The notes: generated by a model from the letters alone, not told the origin. 64,000 bases of DNA from Streptomyces sp. SS1-1 (GCF_008973465.1 NZ_WBXN01000004.1:6240501-6304500); one strand, 5' to 3'; shown: positions 31,800-42,339, counted from the stretch's first letter. Program-made: numbers and translations.

Positions 31800-32938
31800 A
31801 GCGGCAGATCTTCGCCCCCGAGCACGACGCGTTCCGGGAGACCGTGCGCGCCTTCCTCGCCAGGGAGGTGCTGCCGCACTACGAGCAGTGGGAGAAGGAC
31901 GGCATCGTCTCCCGCGACGCCTGGCGCGCCGCCGGCAAGCAGGGACTGCTCGGCTTCGCCGTGCCCGAGGAGTACGGGGGCGGCGGCACCCCCGACTTCC
32001 GCTACAGCGCCGTCCTCGCCGAGGAGTTCACCCGCGCCGGCACCCCGGGCCTCGCCCTCGGCCTGCACAACGACATCATCGGCCCCTATCTGACCGGCCT
32101 CGCCACCGACGAGCAGAAGCGCCGCTGGCTGCCCGGCTTCTGCGACGGCACGCTCATCACCGCCATCGCCATGACCGAACCCGGCGCCGGCTCCGACCTC
32201 CAGGGCATCCGCACCCACGCCGAGGACCGCGGCGACCACTGGGTCCTCAACGGCTCCAAGACGTTCATCTCCAACGGCCTCCTCGCCGACCTCGTGATCG
32301 TCGTCGCGAAGACCACCCCGGAGGGCGGCGCGCGCGGGCTGTCGCTGCTCGTCGTGGAACGCGGCATGGAGGGCTTCGAACGCGGCCGCAACCTCGACAA
32401 GATCGGCCAGAAGGCCCAGGACACCGCCGAGCTGTTCTTCCACGACGTGCGCGTCCCCAAGGAGAACCTGCTCGGCGAGCTCGACGGCGCGTTCGTGCAC
32501 CTGATGACGAACCTCGCGCAGGAACGCCTCAGCATCGCCGTCGCCGCGATCGCCGCCGCCGAGCACCTGCTGGAGATCACCACCGCGTACGTCAAGGAGC
32601 GCGAGGCGTTCGGCCGCCCCCTGGCGACCAAGCAGCACATCCGCTTCGAGGTGGCCGAGATGGCCACCGAGTGCGCGGTCACCCGCACCTTCCTGGACCG
32701 CTGCATAGCGGACCACGACCGCGGAGAGCTCGACCCCGTCCACGCCTCGATGGCCAAGTGGTGGGCGACCGAACTCCAGAAGCGCGTCGCCGACCGCTGC
32801 CTGCAACTGCACGGCGGGTACGGCTACATGAGCGAACACCCGGTGGCACGGGCCTTCACGGACGGCCGCATCCAGACCATCTACGGCGGGACGACCGAGA
32901 TCATGAAGGAGATCATCGGCCGTTCCCTGCTGGGCTGA
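31796..32938 (+). CDS. Acyl-CoA dehydrogenase
   Basis: This 380-residue FAD enzyme performs the first beta-oxidation step. Landmarks: AIAMTEPGAGSDLQGIRT (flavin and substrate binding), FISNGLLADLVIVVA, ERLSIAVAAIAAAE, and the C-terminal signature QLHGGYGYMSEHPVARAFTD with the catalytic base in YGGTTEIMKEIIGR. The ATG at 31796 overlaps the preceding stop by 4 bp. Chain-length preference cannot be judged, although the racemase partner hints at branched substrates. Confidence 0.94.
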   Translation: MKRQIFAPEHDAFRETVRAFLAREVLPHYEQWEKDGIVSRDAWRAAGKQGLLGFAVPEEYGGGGTPDFRYSAVLAEEFTRAGTPGLALGLHNDIIGPYLTGLATDEQKRRWLPGFCDGTLITAIAMTEPGAGSDLQGIRTHAEDRGDHWVLNGSKTFISNGLLADLVIVVAKTTPEGGARGLSLLVVERGMEGFERGRNLDKIGQKAQDTAELFFHDVRVPKENLLGELDGAFVHLMTNLAQERLSIAVAAIAAAEHLLEITTAYVKEREAFGRPLATKQHIRFEVAEMATECAVTRTFLDRCIADHDRGELDPVHASMAKWWATELQKRVADRCLQLHGGYGYMSEHPVARAFTDGRIQTIYGGTTEIMKEIIGRSLLG

Positions 32939-32961
32939 CCCTCACCCCGAAAGGCTTCCCT

Positions 32962-34176
<1,215 letters not shown>

Positions 34177-34221
34177 CCCCCTCCCGACGGATACGACGGA
34201 TCACACGGAGAGCACTCCCAC

Positions 34222-36402
34222 ATGAGCACTGAATCCACCACCATCCGCTGGGAACAGGACCGCGACGGCGTCGTCACCCTCGTCCTCGACGACCCGAACC
34301 AGTCGGCCAACACCATGAACCAGGCGTTCCGCGACTCGCTCGCCGTGATCACGGACCGCCTCGAGGCCGAGAAGGACACCATCCGCGGTGTCATCATCAC
34401 CTCCGCCAAGAAGACCTTCTTCGCGGGCGGCGACCTGCGCGACCTCATCCAGGTCACCCCGGAGACCGCGCAGCGGCTCTTCGAGGGCGGCATGGCCATC
34501 AAGCGCCAGCTCCGCCGTATCGAGACCCTCGGCAAGCCCGTCGTCGCCGCCCTCAACGGCGCGGCCCTCGGCGGCGGCTACGAGATCGCCCTCGCCTGCC
34601 ACCACCGGATCGCACTCGACGCGCCCGGCTCCAAGGTCGGCTGTCCCGAGGTCACCCTCGGCCTGCTGCCCGGCGGAGGCGGCGTCGTCCGCACCGTCCG
34701 CATGCTCGGCATCGCCGACGCCCTGCTGAAGGTCCTCCTCCAGGGCACCCAGTACAGCCCGCAGCGCGCCCTGGAGAACGGCCTCGTCGACGACGTGGCC
34801 GGCACCCGCGAGGAACTGCTCGCCAAGGCCCGCGCCTACATCGACGCCCACCCCGAGTCCCAGCAGCCCTGGGACCGGCCCGGCTACCGCATCCCCGGCG
34901 GCACCCCCGCGAACCCCAAGTTCGCCGCGAACCTGCCCGCCTTCCCCGCCAACCTGCGCAAGCAGACCGGCGGCGCGCCCTACCCGGCGCCCCGCAACAT
35001 CCTCGCGGCGGCCGTCGAGGGCGCCCAGGTCGACTTCGAGACCGCGCAGGTCATCGAGGCGCGCTACTTCGTGGAACTGGCCGCCGGCCAGACCTCCAAG
35101 AACATGATCCAGGCGTTCTTCTTCGACCTCCAGGCCGTCAACTCCGGCGCCAACCGGCCCAAGGGCGTCGAGCCCCGCAAGGTCCGCAAGGTCGCCGTCC
35201 TCGGCGCCGGGATGATGGGCGCGGGCATCGCCTACTCCTGCGCCCGCGCCGGCATCGAGGTCGTCCTGAAGGACGTGACGCTGGAAGCCGCCCTCAAGGG
35301 CAAGGGCTACTCCGAGACGCTCTGCGCCAAGGCGGTCTCCCGGGGCCGTACGACGCGGGAGAAGGCCGACGCGCTGCTCGCCCGCATCACCCCGGCGGCC
35401 GACCCGCAGGACGTGGCCGGCTGCGACGCGGTCATCGAGGCCGTCTTCGAGAACCCCGAGCTCAAGCACAAGGTGTTCCAGGAGGTCCAGAACATCGTCG
35501 AGCCGGACGCGCTGCTGTGCTCCAACACCTCGACGCTGCCGATCACCGCTCTCGCCGAGGGCGTGGAGCGCCAGGCCGACTTCATCGGGCTGCACTTCTT
35601 CTCGCCGGTCGACAAGATGCCGCTCGTCGAGATCATCAAGGGCGAGCGGACGGGGGAGGAGGCGCTGGCGCGTGCCTTCGACCTGGTCCGGCAGATCAAC
35701 AAGACGCCGATCGTCGTCAACGACTCCCGCGGCTTCTTCACCTCCCGGGTCATCGGCCAGTTCATCAACGAGGGCGTGGCCATGGTCGGCGAGGGCATCG
35801 AGCCGGCCTCCGTCGAGCAGGCCGCCGCCCAGGCCGGCTACCCGGCCAAGGTCCTGTCCCTGATGGACGAGCTGACGCTGACGCTCCCGCGCAAGATCCG
35901 CAACGAGTCCAAGCGGGCCGTCGAGGAGGCGGGCGGCACCTGGACGCCGCACCCCGCCGAGGCCGTCATCGACCGCATGGTCGACGAGTTCGACCGCCCC
36001 GGCCGCAGCGGCGGCGCCGGCTTCTACGAGTACGGCGAGGACGGCAGGCGGGCCGGTCTGTGGCCGGGCCTGCGCGAGCACTTCACCCGTGAGGGCGCGG
36101 AGATCCCGTTCCGGGACATGCAGGAACGCATGCTGTTCTCCGAGGCGCTGGACACCGTGCGGCTGCTGGAGGAGGGCGTCCTGACGTCCGTCGCCGACGC
36201 CAACATCGGCTCCATCCTGGGCATCGGCTTCCCCGGCTGGACGGGCGGCGTGCTCCAGTACATCAACGGCTACGAGGGCGGCGTGGCCGGCTTCACGGCC
36301 CGCGCGCGCGAGCTGGCGGCGGCGTACGGCGAGCGGTTCACGCCGCCGGCGCTGCTGGTGGAGAAGGCGGAGAAGGGGGAGACGTTCACCGACGGCCGGT
36401 GA
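34222..36402 (+). CDS. FadB-like multifunctional enoyl-CoA hydratase / 3-hydroxyacyl-CoA dehydrogenase
   Basis: A 726-residue fusion. Residues ~1-200 are a crotonase domain (oxyanion segment FAGGDLRDL, ALNGAALGGGYEIALACHHRIA, VTLGLLPGGGG). From ~320 an NAD-binding domain starts with KVAVLGAGMMGAGIAYSCARAG, followed by the 3-hydroxyacyl-CoA dehydrogenase C-terminal domains (FIGLHFFSPVDKMPLVEII, catalytic His). It performs hydration and oxidation in beta-oxidation and partners with the preceding thiolase. Last gene of the operon, ended by a strong hairpin at 36420-36452. Confidence 0.94.
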   Translation: MSTESTTIRWEQDRDGVVTLVLDDPNQSANTMNQAFRDSLAVITDRLEAEKDTIRGVIITSAKKTFFAGGDLRDLIQVTPETAQRLFEGGMAIKRQLRRIETLGKPVVAALNGAALGGGYEIALACHHRIALDAPGSKVGCPEVTLGLLPGGGGVVRTVRMLGIADALLKVLLQGTQYSPQRALENGLVDDVAGTREELLAKARAYIDAHPESQQPWDRPGYRIPGGTPANPKFAANLPAFPANLRKQTGGAPYPAPRNILAAAVEGAQVDFETAQVIEARYFVELAAGQTSKNMIQAFFFDLQAVNSGANRPKGVEPRKVRKVAVLGAGMMGAGIAYSCARAGIEVVLKDVTLEAALKGKGYSETLCAKAVSRGRTTREKADALLARITPAADPQDVAGCDAVIEAVFENPELKHKVFQEVQNIVEPDALLCSNTSTLPITALAEGVERQADFIGLHFFSPVDKMPLVEIIKGERTGEEALARAFDLVRQINKTPIVVNDSRGFFTSRVIGQFINEGVAMVGEGIEPASVEQAAAQAGYPAKVLSLMDELTLTLPRKIRNESKRAVEEAGGTWTPHPAEAVIDRMVDEFDRPGRSGGAGFYEYGEDGRRAGLWPGLREHFTREGAEIPFRDMQERMLFSEALDTVRLLEEGVLTSVADANIGSILGIGFPGWTGGVLQYINGYEGGVAGFTARARELAAAYGERFTPPALLVEKAEKGETFTDGR

Positions 36403-36419
36403 CGCGTCACCCGGTGGCA

Positions 36420-36452
36420 CCGGGTCCCCGGGCTCGACGCCCGGGGACCCGG
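36420..36452. terminator. Bidirectional terminator between fadB and merR
   Basis: A perfect 14-bp stem (CCGGGTCCCCGGGC and its complement) with loop TCGAC is centred between two convergent stops, 17 bp after fadB and 5 bp from the merR stop. It should end both transcripts. Confidence 0.85.
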
Positions 36453-36457
36453 ACCGG

Positions 36458-37213
36458 TCAGGAGGCGCCGTCCGCCGGGGCCTCCCCGTCCGCCGTCCCG
36501 CCGCTGCCCGCTCCCGCGTCGCCGCCCAGCCACTCCCGCAGCTCCTCGCGCAGCGACCGCTGGAACGCCGTCAGCAGCGCCTGCACCACCAGCGGCTGCA
36601 TCGACGCCGACAGCGACTTCACGTCCTGGGCCGCCCGTTCCTCGACCTCCTGGCGGAAGAGGCGCGACAGCTCGCGCGCCGCCTCGCGCGCGTGCTCGAT
36701 GAGGACCGTGCGCGAGGCGAGGATCGCCTCGGGGGACAGCGGCACGTCCAGCAGCCGCACACCGAGCCGCAGCAGCCCCAGGTCGACGCGGTAGGTGCCG
36801 TCGTCGCCGTCCGCGACCACCCCCATCGCGGCCAGCCGCGCCACGTCGCCGTCGTCCAGCGCCCGCCCCGCCCGCCGCTCCAGCTCGGCGCGCGGGACCG
36901 TCTCCACGCTCTCCGGCGCCCAGGAGGCGACGACGGCCCGGTGCACCGCGAGGTCGTGCGCGTCCAGATCCGGCGGGAGCTGCTGGAGGTACCGCTCGAT
37001 GGCCGCCAGCGTCATGCCCTGGTGCTGCAGCTCCTCGATGAGCGCCAGCCGGGCCAGATGCTCGCGCCCGTAGTGCCCCACCCGGCGCGGGCCGAGCACG
37101 GGGGGCGGCAGCAGGCCCTTGGTGCCGTAGAACCGCACCGTGCGGACCGTCGTCCCCGCCCGCGCGGCCAGCTCGTCGATCGTGAGGGTCGTCTCCCCGG
37201 TGCCGGTCGTCAT
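36458..37213 (-). CDS. MerR-family regulator, probably of the acyl-CoA operon
   Basis: This 251-residue regulator has the N-terminal MerR winged helix TIDELAARAGTTVRTVRFYGTKGLLPPP and GHYGREHLARLALIEELQ. The long C-terminal part (~80-251) is helical without obvious metal cysteines, so it may bind an organic or acyl-CoA ligand. The ATG at 37213 is preferred over an upstream GTG at 37264, because the extra codons cross the putative operator at 37229-37250. That operator matches one before the acyl-CoA operon, which supports autoregulation plus operon control. Confidence 0.85.
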   Translation of the reverse strand: MTTGTGETTLTIDELAARAGTTVRTVRFYGTKGLLPPPVLGPRRVGHYGREHLARLALIEELQHQGMTLAAIERYLQQLPPDLDAHDLAVHRAVVASWAPESVETVPRAELERRAGRALDDGDVARLAAMGVVADGDDGTYRVDLGLLRLGVRLLDVPLSPEAILASRTVLIEHAREAARELSRLFRQEVEERAAQDVKSLSASMQPLVVQALLTAFQRSLREELREWLGGDAGAGSGGTADGEAPADGAS

Positions 37214-37228
37214 GCGCAGCAGTATCGC

Positions 37229-37250
37229 TGTCGCACCAATGCTGTGACAC
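37229..37250. promoter_or_regulatory. Candidate MerR operator before merR
   Basis: Read on the minus strand, TGTCACA and TGCGACA are separated by 7 bp, ending 15 bp before the merR ATG. The dyad and spacing match those at 30615-30636, and 17 of 22 aligned bases are identical. Confidence 0.65.
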
Positions 37251-37278
37251 CTCCCGCGACACACCGGACGGCGTCGGC

Positions 37279-37305
37279 GGTGTGGGTGGTGTGGGTGGTG
37301 TGGGG
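37279..37305. repeat. Three 9-bp GGTGTGGGT tandem repeats
   Basis: Two exact copies and a third ending in G instead of T occupy the merR-permease intergenic region. The G-rich strand could form unusual structure, but no function is evident. Confidence 0.6.
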
Positions 37306-37469
37306 CCGCACAGACCTGGGGTCACGCTCTGTGACATACGCCACCGTGTGATCGGTTCGCGAACGGGAAGGCGCCACCTCGGTCCGCGCCCGCCCCCGGT
37401 GCACGGGCCGCTCGTACGTCCGGAACCCGGGTGAGGTCTGCTCGGGCGCACCAGAGAGTGGATCCTCCC

Positions 37470-38927
37470 GTGAGCAAGGACGCCGTGAACACGGCAGTGG
37501 CCGCGACCCCCGAACCCGCGGTCCAGACGCCCGCGGACGCGGGCGACGCCGGTTACAGCAAGGACCTCAAGGCCCGCCACGTCAACATGATCGCCATCGG
37601 CGGGGCCATCGGCACCGGCCTCTTCCTCGGCGCGGGCGGACGCCTGCACAGCGCGGGTCCCGCACTCGCCCTCGCCTACCTCGTCTGCGGTGTCTTCGCC
37701 TTCTTCGTGGTCCGCGCCCTCGGGGAACTCGTCCTGTACCGCCCCTCGTCCGGCTCCTTCGTGTCGTACGCGCGCGAGTTCCTGGGCGAGAAGGGCGCCT
37801 ATGTCGCCGGCTGGATGTACTTCCTGAACTGGTCGACGACCGGGATCGCCGACATCACCGCGATCGCGCTGTACACGCACTACTGGAGCCTGTTCACCGA
37901 CATCCCGCAGTGGCTGCTCGCCCTGGCCGCCCTGGCGGTCGTACTGGCCGTGAACCTGATCTCGGTGAAGATCTTCGGCGAGATGGAGTTCTGGTTCGCG
38001 ATCGTCAAGGTCGCCACCCTCGTCGGCTTCATGCTCATCGGCGTCTTCCTGCTCGCCACCCGGCACGAGGTCGGCGGCACCACCCCGGGTCTGAGCGTGA
38101 TCACCGACAACGGCGGCCTCCTCCCGCACGGGGCGATGCCCGTCGTCCTGGTGATGCAGGGCGTGATCTTCGCGTACGCCGCCCTGGAGCTGGTCGGCGT
38201 CGCCGCGGGCGAGACGGCGGAACCCGAGAAGGTCGTCCCGCGCGCGGTGAACTCGATCATGTGGCGGGTCGGACTGTTCTACTGCGGCTCCGTGCTCCTG
38301 CTCGCGCTCCTGCTGCCCGGCTCGGTGTACTCGGGCGACGAGAGCCCCTTCGTCACCGTGCTGTCGAAGATCGGCGTCCCGGCGGCGGGCGACGTGATGA
38401 ACCTCGTCGTCCTGACGGCGGCGATGTCCTCGCTCAACTCGGGCCTGTACTCCACGGGCCGCATCCTGCGCTCCATGGCGACGGCGGGCTCGGCCCCGAA
38501 GTTCACCGCCCGCATGAACCGCAGCCAGGTCCCCTACGGCGGCATCCTGCTGACCTGTGCCGTCTGTGTGCTCGGCGTCGGCCTGAACTACCTGGTGCCG
38601 AGCAAGGCGTTCGAGATCGTGCTCAACGTGGCGTCCCTGGGCATCATCTCCACCTGGGTGATCATCATGGTCTGCCACCTGGTCTTCGTCCGCCGGGCCC
38701 GCGCGGGCCTGCTGAGCCGCCCGGGCTTCCGGCTCCCCGGCAGCCCGGTCACCGAGATCGCCACGATCGCGTTCCTGCTGGCCTGCCTCGGCCTGATGGC
38801 CAACGACCCCGAGGTCGGCCGCAAGACACTCCTCCTCGTCCCGCTCATCGCGGCGGCGCTGGTCGCCGGCTGGTTCGCGGTCCGGCGCCGCGTCACCGCG
38901 TCCCAGGCGGATCTCGCCGAGAAGTAG
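37470..38927 (+). CDS. APC-family amino acid permease
   Basis: This 485-residue, 12-helix permease has the family N-terminus LKARHVNMIAIGGAIGTGLFLGAGG (residues ~30-54) and the conserved PRAVNSIMWRVGLFYCGSV region. It belongs to the amino acid/GABA/asparagine branch of APC transporters and should import an amino acid with protons. The start is uncertain: GTG at 37470 gives a protein beginning (M)SKDAVNTAVAA, while GTG 37458 or an upstream in-frame start are possible. No ribosome site is strong. The substrate cannot be fixed by eye; AnsP or GabP-like are the main options. Confidence 0.88.
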   Translation: MSKDAVNTAVAATPEPAVQTPADAGDAGYSKDLKARHVNMIAIGGAIGTGLFLGAGGRLHSAGPALALAYLVCGVFAFFVVRALGELVLYRPSSGSFVSYAREFLGEKGAYVAGWMYFLNWSTTGIADITAIALYTHYWSLFTDIPQWLLALAALAVVLAVNLISVKIFGEMEFWFAIVKVATLVGFMLIGVFLLATRHEVGGTTPGLSVITDNGGLLPHGAMPVVLVMQGVIFAYAALELVGVAAGETAEPEKVVPRAVNSIMWRVGLFYCGSVLLLALLLPGSVYSGDESPFVTVLSKIGVPAAGDVMNLVVLTAAMSSLNSGLYSTGRILRSMATAGSAPKFTARMNRSQVPYGGILLTCAVCVLGVGLNYLVPSKAFEIVLNVASLGIISTWVIIMVCHLVFVRRARAGLLSRPGFRLPGSPVTEIATIAFLLACLGLMANDPEVGRKTLLLVPLIAAALVAGWFAVRRRVTASQADLAEK

Positions 38928-38962
38928 GAGTCACTGTCGGTGGCGGCCGCTACGGTGGCGTC

Positions 38963-39907
38963 ATGTCGGAGATCACGAACGTTGCGGGCGACGTCACCGC
39001 CGCCGCCGGCCGCCCCATCGACGTGCTCGTGCTCGGCGGGGCCGGTGTCGACACCGTCGTGCGGGTGCCGGAGCTGCCGCTTCCGTACGCCGACAGCTAC
39101 ATGATCGACAGCGGCATCCGGACCCGGGCCGGCCAGACCGGGGACTTCGTGGCCGTCGCCCTGACCGCCCTCGGCCTGCGCACGCACCACCTCGACTTCC
39201 TCGGCGACGACCCCGAGGGCGACCTCGTGCGCGCCCTCCACCGCGACCAGGGCATCCCGCTCACCGCCGTCCCGCAGCCCGCCGGCACCAAGCGCGCCGT
39301 CAACCTCGTCGGCCCGGACGGCCGGCGGCTCTCCCTGTACGACACGAGCCGGACGCACCCCGGCGACCGGTTCCCCGAGGACACGCTGCGCGCCCTCGCC
39401 GAAGCGAGCCGCCACGCGCACGTGTCCCTCACCCAGCCCTGCGCCGAAGCCCTGCCCGTCCTGCGCGAGACCGGCGTCACGCTCTCCACCGACCTGCACG
39501 ACTGGGACGGGGAGAACCCTTACCACGAGCCGTTCGCGTACACCGCCGACGTGGTGTTCCTCTCCGCGACCGCGCTGCGCGACCCGGAGCGCACCCTGCG
39601 CCGGATCGCCGGCCGGGGGAGGGCCGAGGTCGTCGTCGCCACCGCCGGGGACAAGGGCGCGTACGTCCTCGCCGACGACGAGCTGACGCACCTGCCCGCC
39701 GTGCCGCCGCCCGCTCCGGTCGTCGACTCCAACGGCGCGGGCGACGCGTTCGCCGCCGCGTTCCTGCACGCCTGGCTCAACCGCGAGACACCGCGGCGCA
39801 GCGCCCTGTTCGGCACGATCGCCGGAGCCCACGCCTGCACGGTGCCCGCCACACAGACGACGGCGATCGGCCTGGACGAGCTGCGCCGGCGCGCCGCGGC
39901 CCTCTGA
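38963..39907 (+). CDS. PfkB-family carbohydrate/nucleoside kinase
   Basis: This 314-residue ribokinase-fold kinase has VLVLGGAGVDTVVRV at the N-terminus, GQTGDFVAVALTALGL (substrate-binding Gly-rich region) and the PfkB signature VVDSNGAGDAFAAAFLHAW, where the aspartate of the GAGD motif is the catalytic base. It phosphorylates a sugar or nucleoside; the exact substrate is unknown. The ATG at 38963 lies 35 bp after the permease stop, so the two may be co-transcribed. Confidence 0.88.
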   Translation: MSEITNVAGDVTAAAGRPIDVLVLGGAGVDTVVRVPELPLPYADSYMIDSGIRTRAGQTGDFVAVALTALGLRTHHLDFLGDDPEGDLVRALHRDQGIPLTAVPQPAGTKRAVNLVGPDGRRLSLYDTSRTHPGDRFPEDTLRALAEASRHAHVSLTQPCAEALPVLRETGVTLSTDLHDWDGENPYHEPFAYTADVVFLSATALRDPERTLRRIAGRGRAEVVVATAGDKGAYVLADDELTHLPAVPPPAPVVDSNGAGDAFAAAFLHAWLNRETPRRSALFGTIAGAHACTVPATQTTAIGLDELRRRAAAL

Positions 39908-39960
39908 CGGCCGGTCCACCCACCCCGCGGTCTCGCAACTCCGTTCGGATGGCTATATAG

Positions 39961-39973
39961 TTGCTCCGGGCAA
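39961..39973. promoter_or_regulatory. Dyad overlapping the marR-MFS promoter
   Basis: TTGCTCCGGGCAA is a 13-bp near-palindrome directly after a TATATA -10-like box (39954-39959), the most AT-rich spot in this region. It lies about 60 bp before the MarR start and is a likely autoregulatory site. Confidence 0.5.
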
Positions 39974-40032
39974 TCAAGTGTGCCGGGCACGGCTCCGCCG
40001 GCACCGGCGCCGATCCGAGTGGGCGGGGAGCG

Positions 40033-40524
40033 ATGAGAGAAGAGCGGCACGAGGCGGCCATCGCCCATGTGCTGAAGCAGCTCACCGCGATCGCCGTCAT
40101 CCGGCGGCAGCTGGGGCGCCGGCTTCCGCAGGGATCCCGCAGTGCCGTCGTCGTCCTGGCCGCGCTGGCCCGCACCGGCGAGATCCGGCCGTCCGAACTG
40201 GCCGAGCACCTGGACTGCGACCTCTCCGTGGTGAGCCGGAAGGTGGCCCAGCTGGAGCAGCAGGGTCTCGTCTCACGCCGGGCCAACCCCGAGGACCGCC
40301 GCTCCAGCCTCATCGGCGTCACCCCGCGGGGGCACGCCGAGGTGGACCGGCTCGTCGACATCCACACCGATCTGATCGCCGAGGCCACCGAGGACTGGAC
40401 AGCGCGGGAACTGGCGGACCTCACCACGCTGCTCGACCGCCTGCGCGGCGGTCTCGCCCGCCGTCTGCACGGCGCCGAGGTGCCCGACCGGGAGCCGGAC
40501 CCCGCACAGCCGGCCTCGGCCTGA
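40033..40524 (+). CDS. MarR-family regulator of the adjacent MFS pump
   Basis: This 163-residue MarR protein has a winged helix with IRPSELAEHLDCDLSVVSRKVAQLEQQGLVSRRANPEDRRSS. It precedes a 14-helix drug/proton antiporter on the same strand by 131 bp, a standard repressor-pump arrangement. The ATG at 40033 has GGCGGGG just upstream; upstream in-frame starts cross the likely promoter. The stop-codon region is duplicated 29 bp downstream. Confidence 0.88.
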   Translation: MREERHEAAIAHVLKQLTAIAVIRRQLGRRLPQGSRSAVVVLAALARTGEIRPSELAEHLDCDLSVVSRKVAQLEQQGLVSRRANPEDRRSSLIGVTPRGHAEVDRLVDIHTDLIAEATEDWTARELADLTTLLDRLRGGLARRLHGAEVPDREPDPAQPASA

Positions 40525-40553
40525 AACCCACCACCGTCCCGGCCTCGGCCTGA
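40510..40553. repeat. 29-bp duplication that copies the marR stop region
   Basis: CCGGCCTCGGCCTGA (ending in the marR stop) at 40510-40524 recurs at 40539-40553, and both copies are followed by CCACCACCGTCC. More degenerate CACCACCGTCC copies continue to ~40620. The duplicate is untranslated and probably came from slippage. Confidence 0.75.
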
Positions 40554-40655
40554 TCCACCACCGTCCGGCACAGCACCGCCGCCGTCCCGCACAGCACCAC
40601 CACCGTCCCGCACCGCGCTGGACGGACCCGACCCGTCATCCAGGGGAACCTTCAC

Positions 40656-42281
40656 GTGGCACAGCAAGAAAGCACAGAGAGCACCGCGGCGAGAACCGAC
40701 GGCGCTCCCATGACACACCGGCAGATCATGGAGGCGCTCTCCGGCCTCCTGCTCGGCCTGTTCGTCGCCATCCTGTCGAGCACGGTCGTCTCCAACGCCC
40801 TGCCCCGCATCATCAGCGACCTCCACGGCAGCCAGTCCGCCTACACCTGGGTGGTCACCAGCACCCTCCTGGCCACCACCGTCTCCACCCCCATCTGGGG
40901 CAAGCTCGCCGACCTCACCAGCAAGAAGCTGCTCGTCCAGCTCTCCCTGCTGATCTTCATCGTCGGTTCCGCGGCGGCCGGCCTCTCGCAGAACACGGGC
41001 ACGCTCATCGCGTTCCGTGTCGTCCAGGGGCTCGGCGCGGGCGGTCTGACCGCCCTGGCCCAGGTCATCCTCGCGACGATCATCCCGCCCCGCGAGCGCG
41101 GCCGGTACAACGGCTACCTCGGCGCGGTCATGGCGGTCGGCACCATCGGCGGCCCGCTCCTCGGCGGTGTCATCGTGGACACGTCCTGGCTGGGCTGGCG
41201 CTGGTGCTTCTACGTCGGCGTGCCCTTCGCGGTCGCCGCGCTCATCGTGCTCCAGCGCACCCTGCGGCTCCCGCTGATCACCCGGGACGTCAAGGTCGAC
41301 TACCTCGGCGCCACCCTCGTGGCCGCCTCGGTCTCCCTGCTGCTGATCTGGGTCTCCCTCGCCGGCGACTCGTTCGCCTGGTGGTCCGGCTCGACCGTCG
41401 CCATGGTGCTCGGGGCCGTCGTGCTGGCCGTGGTCTTCGTGTTCGTGGAGCTGCGCGCCACGGAACCGATCATCCCCATGCACTTCTTCCGCAACCCGAC
41501 GCTGACCCTGTCGGTCGTCGCGAGCCTCGCCGTCGGCACCGCCATGTTCGGCGGCACCGTGTTCCTCAGCCAGTACTTCCAGATCGCCCGCGGCGACTCG
41601 CCCACCATGGCCGGCGTGATGACCCTGCCCATGATCATCGGCCTGGTCGTCTCGTCCACCGTGATCGGCCGCGTCATCACGAAGTCCGGGAAGTGGAAGC
41701 GCTACCTGGTCGTCGGCGGCGTCCTCCTCATCGTCGGGCTCGCCCTCATGGGCACCGCGCGCGCGGACACCGCGTACGGCCTGCTGGGCGTGTACATGTT
41801 CTTCATCGGCTGCGGTGTCGGCATGACGATGCAGAACCTCGTGCTCGCCGTGCAGAACACCGTCCCGCTGCACGAACTCGGCGCCGCCAGCTCCGTCGTC
41901 GCCTTCTTCCGGACGCTGGGCGGCGCGGTCGGCGTGTCCGCCCTCGGCGCCGTCCTCGCCTCCAAGGTCGGCACCTACACCGCGTCGGGCATCGCGGCAC
42001 TCGGCATCCAGGCCTCCGGCGACGGCTCCCTGCCCGACATCCACACGCTCCCGGCGCCGCTGGCGGCCGTCGTCAAGGACGCCTACGGGCACGCCACCGG
42101 CGACATCTTCCTCATCGCCGCGCCCATCGCCCTGGTCGCGCTGATCGCCATCGTCTTCATCCGGGAGATCCCGCTGCGCACCGCCGTGGACGACACGGCC
42201 GGGGGCGGCGAGAACGCGGCCGTCGACCGGGACGAGAACACCCCGGGCCGCGAGGGAGCCGAAGCCGGCTCCGCCCGCTGA
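40656..42281 (+). CDS. DHA2-type (EmrB/QacA) MFS efflux transporter
   Basis: A 541-residue protein with about 14 membrane helices. Family motifs: LDxT-like region LSSTVVSNALPRI in helix 1, GKLADLTSKK (motif A) and FRVVQGLGAGGLTALAQVILATIIPPRERGR (motif B/C region). Such pumps export drugs or dyes using proton motive force. The start is GTG at 40656, with AGGGGA 8 bp upstream. It is probably co-transcribed with or repressed by the MarR gene upstream and ended by the hairpin at 42301-42339. Confidence 0.92.
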   Translation: MAQQESTESTAARTDGAPMTHRQIMEALSGLLLGLFVAILSSTVVSNALPRIISDLHGSQSAYTWVVTSTLLATTVSTPIWGKLADLTSKKLLVQLSLLIFIVGSAAAGLSQNTGTLIAFRVVQGLGAGGLTALAQVILATIIPPRERGRYNGYLGAVMAVGTIGGPLLGGVIVDTSWLGWRWCFYVGVPFAVAALIVLQRTLRLPLITRDVKVDYLGATLVAASVSLLLIWVSLAGDSFAWWSGSTVAMVLGAVVLAVVFVFVELRATEPIIPMHFFRNPTLTLSVVASLAVGTAMFGGTVFLSQYFQIARGDSPTMAGVMTLPMIIGLVVSSTVIGRVITKSGKWKRYLVVGGVLLIVGLALMGTARADTAYGLLGVYMFFIGCGVGMTMQNLVLAVQNTVPLHELGAASSVVAFFRTLGGAVGVSALGAVLASKVGTYTASGIAALGIQASGDGSLPDIHTLPAPLAAVVKDAYGHATGDIFLIAAPIALVALIAIVFIREIPLRTAVDDTAGGGENAAVDRDENTPGREGAEAGSAR

Positions 42282-42300
42282 GCCCGTCACGGCCGGCACA

Positions 42301-42339
42301 CGTCCGCCGCCGGAGCCCCACGGGCCCCGGCGGCGGACG
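42301..42339. terminator. Bidirectional terminator between the MFS gene and the M1 peptidase gene
   Basis: The 13-bp perfect outer stem (42301-42313 with 42327-42339) continues after one mismatch into four more pairs, with a CAC loop. It lies between convergent stops at 42281 and 42362. Confidence 0.82.

Noticed and set aside
30575..32938. 787-codon plus-strand frame spanning the CoA-transferase and acyl-CoA dehydrogenase genes
   Set aside because: Its first half is arginine/proline shadow of the CoA-transferase; only the C-terminal part, from ATG 31796, is real (acyl-CoA dehydrogenase).
34201..36420. Long open frame antisense to fadB (minus strand, 739 codons)
   Set aside because: It mirrors fadB, has no recognisable domain and arises from GC-rich third positions. 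fadB has full motifs and a ribosome site.
37470..38927. Assigning the permease specifically to asparagine or GABA
   Set aside because: Sequence motifs visible by eye do not separate these APC subgroups.
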